The translations under genes and the position numbers were made by a program. Below the pieces are notes generated by a model. It saw only the letters and a list, made by a program, of their open reading frames with translations, was not told where the DNA came from and did no database searches. 64,000 nucleotides of DNA from F23-D06 sp045130275 (GTDB lineage: Bacteria > Bacteroidota > Bacteroidia > Bacteroidales > WCHB1-69): positions 1 to 64,000 of the forward strand of contig JBGUPL010000110.1 in the NCBI GenBank assembly GCA_045130275.1, given 5' to 3'. This document shows positions 43,865 to 51,394 of this stretch, piece by piece (position 1 is the stretch's first letter; each line of letters begins with the position of its first letter).

Positions 43865-44587
43865 TTATGGTTTAATATTCACCTTGAAAGTGTCTGGGAA
43901 AGTATAAATCTGATCTGTTTCGGTCACAGAAATGGTTTTGGAGACCACATTGGGGATTTCGTCCGCGTCCTCGCCAAAGGTGAAGACGGAATATTCGCCA
44001 GGAGTGAGTTTCTGGAAAGCAAAGGAGCCATCCAAGCCCGCGCGCACATCATCACAAGCGAAATCCTCGCCCTGACGCTGGATGTACATACGCTGCCCGT
44101 AGGCCCAACCTTGCGAAATCACATTGCCGTTTTTATCAATATAATACGCCCAAACATGTCCCTTCACGATTGAAGTGCCGTAGGCCTTGCCTTCGTGGAT
44201 GTATATATCCGGAACTTTTGTGATTTTACCACGCTGAACCTCAACAGTTTGTGTGACCGCATGGCGTTCTCCGCTCGCCAATGTCGAATAGGCGTAAACC
44301 GTGTAAGTGCCTGGGCGAAGATAGTCAAACCGGTAAAAACCGGTGTGGTCGGTCTCTTCATCGTCACCATAGAACGACTGGGTGCCGTAAACCAGAAATA
44401 CATCTTCTTTGGCAGCCAGAACGGTATCGGTATCAAGGTTGTAATGATCATCGGGATGCAGCACCTTGTACACAGTGCCCTCAATGGCAGCAGTGCCGCC
44501 AGAGCCCTCGCCCCTGTTGCAGGAAAACGACACAAAGGCCAGCATCACAAGCAGGAGCATCAAGTTTTTTCGTCTGATTGACTTCAT
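43865..44587 (-). CDS. Lipoprotein with repeated SdrD-B/carboxypeptidase-regulatory-like domains
   Basis: This 240-residue protein has a lipoprotein signal ending FVSFSC, then two prealbumin-like beta-sandwich domains. The first has GFYRFDYLRPGTYTVYAYS and the second GSFAFQKLTPGEYSVFTFGE, both the typical G-x-F-x-F-x2-L-x-PG-x-Y-x-V motif. It should be a lipid-anchored surface or periplasmic protein that binds or structures other molecules. The ATG at 44587 starts the signal peptide; an upstream in-frame start would overlap the promoter. A consensus -7 element lies 28 bases upstream. Confidence 0.75.
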   Translation of the reverse strand: MKSIRRKNLMLLLVMLAFVSFSCNRGEGSGGTAAIEGTVYKVLHPDDHYNLDTDTVLAAKEDVFLVYGTQSFYGDDEETDHTGFYRFDYLRPGTYTVYAYSTLASGERHAVTQTVEVQRGKITKVPDIYIHEGKAYGTSIVKGHVWAYYIDKNGNVISQGWAYGQRMYIQRQGEDFACDDVRAGLDGSFAFQKLTPGEYSVFTFGEDADEIPNVVSKTISVTETDQIYTFPDTFKVNIKP

Positions 44588-44615
44588 CTTAATATATCTT
44601 TGAAATAAAGAGCGG

Positions 44616-44623
44616 CAAAGATA
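44616..44623 (-). promoter_or_regulatory. -7 element of the 44587 lipoprotein gene
   Basis: The minus strand reads TATCTTTG, ending 28 bases before the ATG. Confidence 0.65.
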
Positions 44624-44734
44624 TAAAAAATGTAATTCCACGCGGCACTCTTTGACGGGAGTTCACGGAAAGCGCATCAACTTTATATTTGGAAAAACAG
44701 TGTCACTATATTCTCCAGACCATCCTCCCATCCC

Positions 44735-44845
44735 CTATCTCGCCAACAACACTTTCGTCACCGCACCGTCACCTGTCTGTACGAAATATACGCCGCCAGG
44801 AAAACGGGAAAGGTCGATTTGTGCGGTCCGCAAAGACGTGCCATG
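44735..44845 (-). pseudogene. Remnant of a type A T9SS sorting domain
   Basis: On the minus strand, in a frame different from the PII-like gene just upstream, codons read HGTSLRTAQI, DLSRFPGGVYFVQTG, DGAVTKVLLAR and then TAG at 44735-44737. This is the end of a type A sorting domain (the G-x-Y-F-V ... T-K-x-L pattern). No start codon, signal peptide or passenger remains. It looks like the tail of a lost surface-protein gene. Confidence 0.6.
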
Positions 44846-44860
44846 GCGCGTCTCTACAGG
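44834..44860. repeat. Decayed palindromic element (TAGAGACGC family)
   Basis: AGACGTGCC with ATGGCGCGTCT forms a 20-bp near-palindrome, and the right half continues CTCTACAGG. The 13 bases GCGTCTCTACAGG are identical to the right half of the perfect element at 57509-57538. The element supplies the stop codon (TAG, complement of 44854-44856) of the PII-like gene. Confidence 0.65.
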
Positions 44861-45159
44861 TCCTTGTCAGTCACCTCCTCGGCATTGAGCACAAAGGCGC
44901 GCAAGCCCTGCTGCGGTGCGGACACGTCCAGCTCGTGGATGTCGTGGAGCAACGGTTTCACCTTCTCGTCCGGCACGAAGGCCAGCACAGCGGAGTTCAA
45001 CGTCGGCCATGCGTGGGTGCCGTAGTGCGGCTCCCCGTCATGACTGCCACGGCCCTGCACCTCGTTCCAGAAGGTGAACCCGCGGATTTCGTTCTTGTCT
45101 AAAATTTCCATGACCTCATCGTAGAAGGCCTGATATAGGGATATGAAGACTGCTTTCAT
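44854..45159 (-). CDS. PII-like signalling protein
   Basis: This 101-residue protein has the size and beta-alpha-beta layout of PII/GlnB-like trimers. It has a first strand (MKAVFISLYQ), a helix (FYDEVMEILDKNEIRG), a strand leading into a T-loop-like segment (FWNEVQGRGSHDGEPHYGTH), a strand and helix (NSAVLAFVPDEKVKPLLHDI) and a final strand (GLRAFVLNAEEV). The uridylylated Tyr of classical GlnB is not obvious. It follows the RND efflux operon by 215 hairpin-rich bases, with no promoter seen, so read-through from the operon is likely. A sensing or regulatory role in efflux is inferred from position only. The stop lies inside a palindromic repeat. Confidence 0.6.
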   Translation of the reverse strand: MKAVFISLYQAFYDEVMEILDKNEIRGFTFWNEVQGRGSHDGEPHYGTHAWPTLNSAVLAFVPDEKVKPLLHDIHELDVSAPQQGLRAFVLNAEEVTDKDL

Positions 45160-45193
45160 TTTTCGTATCTATTTGTTTAATTGTTTCTGCCTA

Positions 45194-45322
45194 CCCCACA
45201 CTGCGGCTTCGCCTTGTGTGGGGTTATTAGCTCTACCGAGCTCTTGCCCCTTCGGGGCTGCTCAAGGAAGTGGTTTATATTACTACCCCGCCCTTCGGGC
45301 ACCCCTTCTAAAATAGAAGGGG
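45194..45322. repeat. Cluster of four hairpins between the RND pump and PII-like genes
   Basis: Hairpins occur at 45194-45223 (CCCCACAC / GTGTGGGG), 45246-45258 (GCCCC-TTC-GGGGC inside GAGC...GCTC), 45290-45300 (GCCC-TTC-GGGC) and 45302-45322 (CCCCTTCTA-AAA-TAGAAGGGG). The stretch CTCTACCGAGCTC...GGGCTGCTCAA at 45231-45265 recurs in the same orientation at 49699-49732. None ends in a clean T-run on the minus strand, so partial attenuation rather than full termination is likely. Confidence 0.7.
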
Positions 45323-45374
45323 AATGTTCTTCGACCGAGACTTTTTCGTTCAACTGCTAACTACTAACTGCTAA

Positions 45375-48300
45375 CTACACTTCGTTGACACCGAGGGCTT
45401 TGTTGCGTTCGCGGCGGGCGCGGCGGCGGGCGGCGCCACGGGCGTTCCACTCGGCGAACTTACTGTAGATGATCGGGATGAGGATTAACGTCACCATGGT
45501 GGAGAAGGTCAGACCCCAGGCCACAACCATACCCATGGAGTTCCACATCTCGGCACCTTCGCCCTTGTCAACGGCCAACGGAATCATACCGAGCACCGTG
45601 GTCAAGGTGGTCATCAAGATCGGGCGCAGACGGGAACGACCACCGGCGACAACAGCGTCCTTGATGGTCATGCCGCGCTCGACACACAAACTGGTGTAGT
45701 CGATGAGCACGATACCGTTCTTCACCACAATACCAATCAACATCATCAAGCCGATCAACGCCATGATACCCAACGCCGTACGGGTGACGGCCAAGCCAAT
45801 CAACACACCGGTGAGGGCGAAGAGAATGGAGAGCATGATGACGAACGGGTAGGTGAACGACTCGAACTGGGCAGCCATCACCACATAGACGAGGATGATG
45901 ATCAACGCCATCAGCATGAACATGTCGCCGAAAGCGTCCTGCTGGTCTTCCCACGTACCGCCGATCTTGTAATCCAATGTGGCAGGGATGTCCATCTGAT
46001 CAAGCTCATTTTGTGCGGAAGCCACCAGCTCACTCAACGCGGCGCCCTTGGCCACCACACAGGAGACTTTGACCATACGCTCACGGTCCTTACGGACGAT
46101 GGTCGGCGGGGTGAAGGTTTCCTCCACCGTGGCCACGTCACCCACGCGGATACCTTTGCCCATGTTGTTGTACATCAAGATGTTCTCGATGGCGTGGATG
46201 TCATTACGGAACTCGGGCGCGTAACGCACGCGGATGTTGTACTCGTCACCGTCCTCACGGAACTGCGATGCCGTGTAACCGTTGAAGCGGTTGCGCACGT
46301 AACCGGCCGCCGTCGTGGAGTTGAGCCCGTTCTCGGCCAACTTCTGACGGTCGAAGACCACTTCCAATTCGGGCGTGTACTCGTCACGGCTGATCACCAC
46401 CTCGGAGCAGCCCTCCACCTGCCGCATACGCGCAGCAAGGTCGGCGGCGAACTGGTCGGTGGTGTTGAAGTCGTAACAGTAGAGCTCGATATCGACAGTC
46501 GATTGTCCGCCCATGTTGCCTTGGCCGGTGCTGACCGTGGAGGAGACAATCTCAATATGCTGCCGCAACAGTTCGCGGATGCCGTCGGAAATCTCCGTGA
46601 TGAACTTGTCACGCTCGGTTTTCTTCACCAAACGGATGTTGAAGGAGAGCAGGTGCGTGCCGTTATCACGCATCAAACTGAAGGTGTTGTCCTCATCGGG
46701 CATACCCACGGAGTAGTTGATGGTCTTGATTTCGTTCGGATATTTCTCCCGGATTTCGTTCACGATCTGGTCGCCCAACGCTTTGGTGGTCTCCACGCGG
46801 GTGCCCTGCGGCAGCTTCACGGTGACGCTCAGACGGGCGTTATCCTGTGTCGGGAAGAACTCCGTGGGAATCACTAACAGCAGCGAAAGGCTGACCAAGA
46901 AGATGACTGAGGCGATGCCGACGACCGTCTTGCGGTGGTTGACGCACCAGCGAAGCACTTTGGCGTAACCTTCGTCCAAACGGATAAGGAATCGCTCGAT
47001 AGGACCATACACTTTGGCGAACCATTTGCTCTTTTTCGGATTTTTCTTCAGCAAGAGGGAACAAAGCATCGGGGTCAACGTCATAGCGGCCGCCAAGGAG
47101 ACGGCAATCACGATGGTGACAATCCAGCCCAGCTGTTTGAAGAGCACGCCGGCCATACCGGTAAGGAAGGTCAACGGCAGGAACACGGCGATAATCACCA
47201 AGGTGGAAGCGATAATAGAGAGGGACACCTCACTGGTGGCGAACACGGCCGCCGCCTTGGGCTTCGACCCTCGCTCGATATGCGTGGTGATGTTCTCCAA
47301 CACCACGATGGAGTCATCGACCACCAGACCGATGGCGATGGATATGGATGACAACGAAATGATATTCAATGTATTACCAGTCGCCAACAGGTAGATAAAC
47401 GCTGCTATCAAGGAGACGGGCACCACAAGGGCGATGATGATGGTGGCGCGCCATCTTCCCAAGAAGAAGAGCACGACTATAACCACTAACAGCAAGATAA
47501 TCAGGATGGTTTCTTCCAAGCTGTCGATGGTATTGGTGATGTTGTCGGAGTTGTCAACCAGCACGTTTAACTTCACATCTGCAGGCAGTGAACGTTGGAT
47601 CTCAGGAAGTTCAGCCAACACCTTCTTACAGATCTGCACCGTATTGGCACCGGTCTGCTTTTGGATGATGACCATGGCGCCGCGTTCACCGTCGGTGTAG
47701 GACTCCTGCATACGTTCCTGCAGGGTGTCGCGCACCACGGCAACATCCCTCAAATAGACGTTTTTGTTGGCGTAGCTGCCGACCACCACGTCCTCCATCT
47801 CGTCGGCACTGTTGAACTCGCCATCCACGCGCATGGAGTAGGTCTTGGAACCTACGTCCATGATACCGAGGGAGACGTTGCGGTTCTCCGCACCGAGGAT
47901 CTGGGCGATAGTCTCAATGGTGAGGTTGTAACTCTCCAACTTGTAGGGGTCGCAATAGACCTGGATTTCGCGTTGCGGGGCGCCGGCGATGGAAACCGCA
48001 CCCACACCGCTGACACGTGACAACGGGGAGGAAACCTTGTCGTCCAAGATCTTGTACAACGCCTGCGTGCTCTGTCCCGACTGCACTGACAGCATCATAA
48101 TCGGCATGTCATCGGCGCTGAACTTGAACAAGTAGGGCTGGTTGGCGCCGTCGGGCAACGCCGACTTCACCATATCCAACTTGTCGCGCACATCGTTGGT
48201 TTTCTGCTCGATATCCACACCATATTCAAACTCCAGATAGACGATGGAGTAGTTCTCTTTGGAGTTGGAAGTGATGTGCTTGAGGTCGCTCAAGGTGTTG

Positions 48301-48512
48301 AGCACGTTCTCGATGGGTTTGGACACGTTGTCCTCGATGTCTTCCGCGCTGGCGCCGCCATATACGGTGAGCACCATGATAGTATTGCTGTCCATGTGGG
48401 GGAAGAGGTCCACCGGCAGCTTGGCCAGGGAGAAGATGCCGATGATGATGACGGCAATGTATATCAGCCCTGTCATGATGGGTCTTGCGACCGCTTTCTG
48501 GTATAAACTCAT
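45375..48512 (-). CDS. RND efflux pump, AcrB/HAE1-like inner-membrane transporter
   Basis: This 1,045-residue proton-driven exporter is the pump of a tripartite system. It has the RND fold: N-terminal helix (TGLIYIAVIIIGIFSLAKLP), porter domain, helices 2-6 with the proton-relay aspartates in AIGLVVDDSIVVLENI, a second helix pair beginning VVGIASVIFLVSLSLLLVIP, a second porter domain and the final helices (IMALIGLMMLIGIVVKNGIVLIDY). Hydrophobic-drug export (HAE type) fits the sequence better than metal export, but the substrate cannot be told. The adaptor gene lies 144 bases upstream across a repeat-filled gap. Confidence 0.93.
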   Translation of the reverse strand: MSLYQKAVARPIMTGLIYIAVIIIGIFSLAKLPVDLFPHMDSNTIMVLTVYGGASAEDIEDNVSKPIENVLNTLSDLKHITSNSKENYSIVYLEFEYGVDIEQKTNDVRDKLDMVKSALPDGANQPYLFKFSADDMPIMMLSVQSGQSTQALYKILDDKVSSPLSRVSGVGAVSIAGAPQREIQVYCDPYKLESYNLTIETIAQILGAENRNVSLGIMDVGSKTYSMRVDGEFNSADEMEDVVVGSYANKNVYLRDVAVVRDTLQERMQESYTDGERGAMVIIQKQTGANTVQICKKVLAELPEIQRSLPADVKLNVLVDNSDNITNTIDSLEETILIILLLVVIVVLFFLGRWRATIIIALVVPVSLIAAFIYLLATGNTLNIISLSSISIAIGLVVDDSIVVLENITTHIERGSKPKAAAVFATSEVSLSIIASTLVIIAVFLPLTFLTGMAGVLFKQLGWIVTIVIAVSLAAAMTLTPMLCSLLLKKNPKKSKWFAKVYGPIERFLIRLDEGYAKVLRWCVNHRKTVVGIASVIFLVSLSLLLVIPTEFFPTQDNARLSVTVKLPQGTRVETTKALGDQIVNEIREKYPNEIKTINYSVGMPDEDNTFSLMRDNGTHLLSFNIRLVKKTERDKFITEISDGIRELLRQHIEIVSSTVSTGQGNMGGQSTVDIELYCYDFNTTDQFAADLAARMRQVEGCSEVVISRDEYTPELEVVFDRQKLAENGLNSTTAAGYVRNRFNGYTASQFREDGDEYNIRVRYAPEFRNDIHAIENILMYNNMGKGIRVGDVATVEETFTPPTIVRKDRERMVKVSCVVAKGAALSELVASAQNELDQMDIPATLDYKIGGTWEDQQDAFGDMFMLMALIIILVYVVMAAQFESFTYPFVIMLSILFALTGVLIGLAVTRTALGIMALIGLMMLIGIVVKNGIVLIDYTSLCVERGMTIKDAVVAGGRSRLRPILMTTLTTVLGMIPLAVDKGEGAEMWNSMGMVVAWGLTFSTMVTLILIPIIYSKFAEWNARGAARRRARRERNKALGVNEV

Positions 48513-48528
48513 AATTCTTGCTGTTGGC

Positions 48529-48660
48529 TATTGGCCGTTGGCTTTTAGCTGTTGATTACAAAATATTATCTTTAATTATAACTGACAATGACTATTTGCT
48601 ACGATTCTTTACCTTTTGGCTATATAGGCTAATGGCCAATAGCTAATAGCCAAAGGCTAT
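48529..48660. repeat. Inverted GGCTATTGGCC-type repeats between adaptor and pump genes
   Basis: TTGCTGTTGGCTATTGGCC at 48529-48547 and GGCCAATAGCTAATAGCC at 48633-48650 are largely complementary and flank the gap. The words match the repeat family near ung and purH. The right arm runs up to the stop codon of the adaptor gene. Confidence 0.6.
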
Positions 48661-49673
48661 TTATTCTCCACATTGACTTCCAACCCGTCTTTCAGACGCG
48701 CGAGACCCGTGGTGGCCACCATATCGCCGTCCTGAACGTTGCCAGAGAGCAACTCGTAGGACTTGTCCAAGTGGCGGCCGATCTCCACCTGGTTGAAGGA
48801 AACCTTGCCGTCTTTATAGACATAGACGTAGCGGTTGCCGGAGCCCTGCTGGCGGAAAATGGCCTCGTCGGGGACAACCACATGCTTCTGCGTGCCGAAG
48901 TTGAGGGTCACACGGGCGTACATGCCCGGGCGCACGCGACTGTCGGTGTTGGCCAACTGCACCTCCACGGGGAAGGTGTGCGTGGCACCGTCCATCGTCG
49001 GGTAAATCAGACTGATACGGCCCTTGAACTCCTCGTCGCCGTAGGCATCCACCTTGATGCTCACCGGCGTGCCGACCTTCACCTGCTTGAACAGGGTCTC
49101 GGAAATGTTGATATTCATCTTCACGGGGGTGATTTGCTGCACCTGCACCACCGGCAGACCGCCGAAGAGGTCGCCGCTGTCATAGTTGCGCTGCGTCACC
49201 ACACCGGAAATCGGGCTGATGAGACGGGTGTTCTCCAGCAAGTTGTCGTAGGTGGTCTGCGCCACATCGAGCTGGGTTTTCATCGCATCCCAGTCGGATT
49301 TGGAGCATCCGCCGACCTTGTAGAGCTCGTCAATGCGCTGGAAACTCGTCTTGAGGTTGTCGAGTTGCGACTTCGACTGCTTGAGGCTGTTCTCGTTCAT
49401 CTGCACGAGAACCTTGCCCTTGGCCACGCGGTCGCCGACCTCAACGTAGATCTTGTCGATACGGCCGCCCGTGAGCGGGGCGATGTTGTTCACGGCGTTA
49501 GCCTCCACGATGGCGGTGTATTCGTATGTTTGGTCCACATCCTCCACATGCACTTCCTGCGTGCGGATGGTCATCGTCTGTCCGCCGGCGGTGACGACCT
49601 CTTTTTTCTTGCAACCGCCCAAGATCACCAGGGTGATTGCCAATAAAATGGTTACGTTCGCGATTCTTTTCAT
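48657..49673 (-). CDS. RND efflux periplasmic adaptor (membrane fusion protein)
   Basis: This 338-residue lipoprotein (signal ending VILGGC) joins the pump to the outer-membrane channel. It has the barrel-sandwich hybrid half-motifs (VEANAVNNIAPLTGGRIDKI ... GDRVAKGKVLVQMN and LISPISGVVTQRNYDSGDLF), an intervening coiled-coil hairpin, a beta-barrel with GRISLIYPTMD, and the membrane-proximal domain (VVVPDEAIFRQQGSGNRYVY). It lies between tolC and the pump in one operon. Confidence 0.93.
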   Translation of the reverse strand: MKRIANVTILLAITLVILGGCKKKEVVTAGGQTMTIRTQEVHVEDVDQTYEYTAIVEANAVNNIAPLTGGRIDKIYVEVGDRVAKGKVLVQMNENSLKQSKSQLDNLKTSFQRIDELYKVGGCSKSDWDAMKTQLDVAQTTYDNLLENTRLISPISGVVTQRNYDSGDLFGGLPVVQVQQITPVKMNINISETLFKQVKVGTPVSIKVDAYGDEEFKGRISLIYPTMDGATHTFPVEVQLANTDSRVRPGMYARVTLNFGTQKHVVVPDEAIFRQQGSGNRYVYVYKDGKVSFNQVEIGRHLDKSYELLSGNVQDGDMVATTGLARLKDGLEVNVENK

Positions 49674-49698
49674 ATTTGATGCCTTTTTTTCTCAATTA

Positions 49699-49732
49699 CT
49701 CTACCGAGCTCCTGCCCCTGCGGGCTGCTCAA
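49699..49732 (+). repeat. Second copy of the CTCTACCGAGCTC...GGGCTGCTCAA repeat
   Basis: CTCTACCGAGCTCCTGCCCC followed by TGCGGGCTGCTCAA matches 45231-45265 with few differences and in the same orientation. The two copies flank the adaptor and pump genes as direct repeats. Confidence 0.7.
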
Positions 49733-49783
49733 TGAATATCTTTTCTTTTTTATTGGGGTTTTTCGTTTAACTACTAATTTTAA

Positions 49784-51130
49784 TTACTCATTGCCAAGCG
49801 TTGCATCCAAGTTCGCCTTCGCCACGAGATAGTTGAAGATGGCCTGGCAATAGGTGAGCTGGGTAGTGGTGAGAGTGAGTTCGGCGGTGTTGAGGTCGAG
49901 CCAGGTGTTCATGCCGACTTCGTACTGTTTTTGGGCAATATCGTAAGCTTTCTGCGCCTGCCGCATAGTCTCGCTGTCGGCGGCAATGTCCTCGATGGCC
50001 TGCTGCATGTCGTTCAGGTAGCTCTGCACACCGAGGCGGAGGTTGCGCTCCACATCCGCACGTTGGTCACGCATATTCGCGATGTTCATGTCCGCCTGTT
50101 TCAGCTTATAGTGAGTTGCCGCCCAACCAATTATGGGTACTTGCAGAGACAACGCCACATATGAGTATGGGTAGTTGGTGAACTTGCCGCCGTCATCACC
50201 CATACCAGAATACTGGAATGCGCCCGCTAAAGCGAGCATCGGCAGGGAGGCGCCGCGAACAATCTTCTTGGATTGCTCCAACTGGTCGATGCCGAGGTCC
50301 AACTGACGCAACGCGGAGTTGTACATCAGTTGTACGTCACTCTCGGAGGGCATCGTGGCTGCAAGTACACTCTGCTCGTAATCGGACAGTTGTCCATCGA
50401 AAATCACAGGCTCGTTGACATCCATGCCAAGTAGCACTTTCAGGCGCATACCGGCCAACTTTACCGATTTGGCGGCGGAATTCACCTGCGGACGTTGGTT
50501 CTGCAACGCCACGTCGGAACGCAACTTTTCAAATTCGGATACCAAACCCTGATTGAACGAATTGGTAACCAAGTTATTACTTTCCTCAAGATGGGCGTAA
50601 CTGCTCTGCAGCACCTCATACGACTGCTTGGCCAACAGATAAGTGTAATAAGCCTGTTTCACCTGGTTGACCAGCTCAATCTTCGATGACCGCGCAGACT
50701 CCAACGCCATTTCAATGTCCATGGAGCTGAGTTTCAGACTCGACCAAAGCGGGAAAGAGACTATCGGGAGACTCAGGTTAGCCCCGACAGAATAGGTGTT
50801 GTCGCGACCCATCTTGATGTTCATCGTCCGTGATTCCCCTGTAAGCGGATCAGGCATTTCCATCGACATGGTCTGCTTGAGCAGCGTGCGGTTATAGTTG
50901 GCCGCCACCGACACGTCGGGGAAGAGCGACACGATTTGCTCCTTCTTGTACTCCCGTTTGATATCGACGGAACGGTCGGCAATGCGCATCGTCGGCGACT
51001 CTGACAAGGCAATTTCTATGGCCTTGTTCAGGTTGATATGGACGGAGTCCTGAGCCTGAGCCAATGTCGCCATTCCGCATATTATCACTCCTGTCAACAG
51101 GAAGACTAAACTTTTCTTCACCATCTGCAT
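49784..51130 (-). CDS. TolC-family outer-membrane efflux channel
   Basis: This 448-residue protein is the outer-membrane exit duct of the efflux system. A signal peptide (KKSLVFLLTGVIICGMATLAQA) is followed by two outer-membrane efflux protein repeats of long helices (LNKAIEIALSESPTMRIADR, VKQAYYTYLLAKQSYEVL; DQRADVERNLRLGVQSYLND, LNTAELTLTTTQLTYCQAIF). It is the first gene of the operon. A consensus -7 element lies 71 bases upstream with two inverted repeats behind it. Confidence 0.93.
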   Translation of the reverse strand: MQMVKKSLVFLLTGVIICGMATLAQAQDSVHINLNKAIEIALSESPTMRIADRSVDIKREYKKEQIVSLFPDVSVAANYNRTLLKQTMSMEMPDPLTGESRTMNIKMGRDNTYSVGANLSLPIVSFPLWSSLKLSSMDIEMALESARSSKIELVNQVKQAYYTYLLAKQSYEVLQSSYAHLEESNNLVTNSFNQGLVSEFEKLRSDVALQNQRPQVNSAAKSVKLAGMRLKVLLGMDVNEPVIFDGQLSDYEQSVLAATMPSESDVQLMYNSALRQLDLGIDQLEQSKKIVRGASLPMLALAGAFQYSGMGDDGGKFTNYPYSYVALSLQVPIIGWAATHYKLKQADMNIANMRDQRADVERNLRLGVQSYLNDMQQAIEDIAADSETMRQAQKAYDIAQKQYEVGMNTWLDLNTAELTLTTTQLTYCQAIFNYLVAKANLDATLGNE

Positions 51131-51201
51131 ATTCGTTTCTTTGCTAATATTCTAAAATACAATAAGTTAATATAAACTTTTCACCTAATTTAAAACGGCT
51201 G

Positions 51202-51209
51202 CAAAGATA
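51202..51209 (-). promoter_or_regulatory. -7 element of the RND efflux operon
   Basis: The minus strand reads TATCTTTG, ending 71 bases before the tolC ATG. No TTTG is found at the -33 position, where inverted repeats lie instead. Confidence 0.65.
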
Positions 51210-51226
51210 GCAAAAAAACGTTATGC

Positions 51227-51261
51227 TGTGTAGTAATTACACACTTTTTTATTAAAGTGTG
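51227..51261. promoter_or_regulatory. Two adjoining inverted repeats upstream of the efflux operon
   Basis: TGTGTA-GTAAT-TACACA at 51227-51243 and CACACTTT-TTTATT-AAAGTGTG at 51240-51261 are both perfect and share the CACA bases. They sit across and behind the -33 region of the efflux promoter, so they are good candidates for operator or activator sites. No local regulator gene is evident. Confidence 0.55.
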
Positions 51262-51394
51262 ATTTCATCTAAAAACCAGGCCATTGCATGTTGGTCGCAT
51301 CGCATCGCCATTCACACAAAAACGGCTTGCAATCCACACCAATCTATCATTCCCAATCCCGCCTCTTCATCCCCTACTCTTCATTCTACATTCT
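51262..51394. other. Low-complexity gap downstream of the GH109-like gene
   Basis: This gap lies between the GH109-like stop and the efflux promoter region. It holds CT-rich sequence (for example CCCTACTCTTCATTCTAC) with no clear terminator hairpin, ORF or RNA motif. Confidence 0.4.

Noticed and set aside
44735..45322. Insertion sequence between the lipoprotein and efflux genes
   Set aside because: Hairpins and a palindrome are present but no transposase frame, terminal inverted repeat pair or target duplication was seen.
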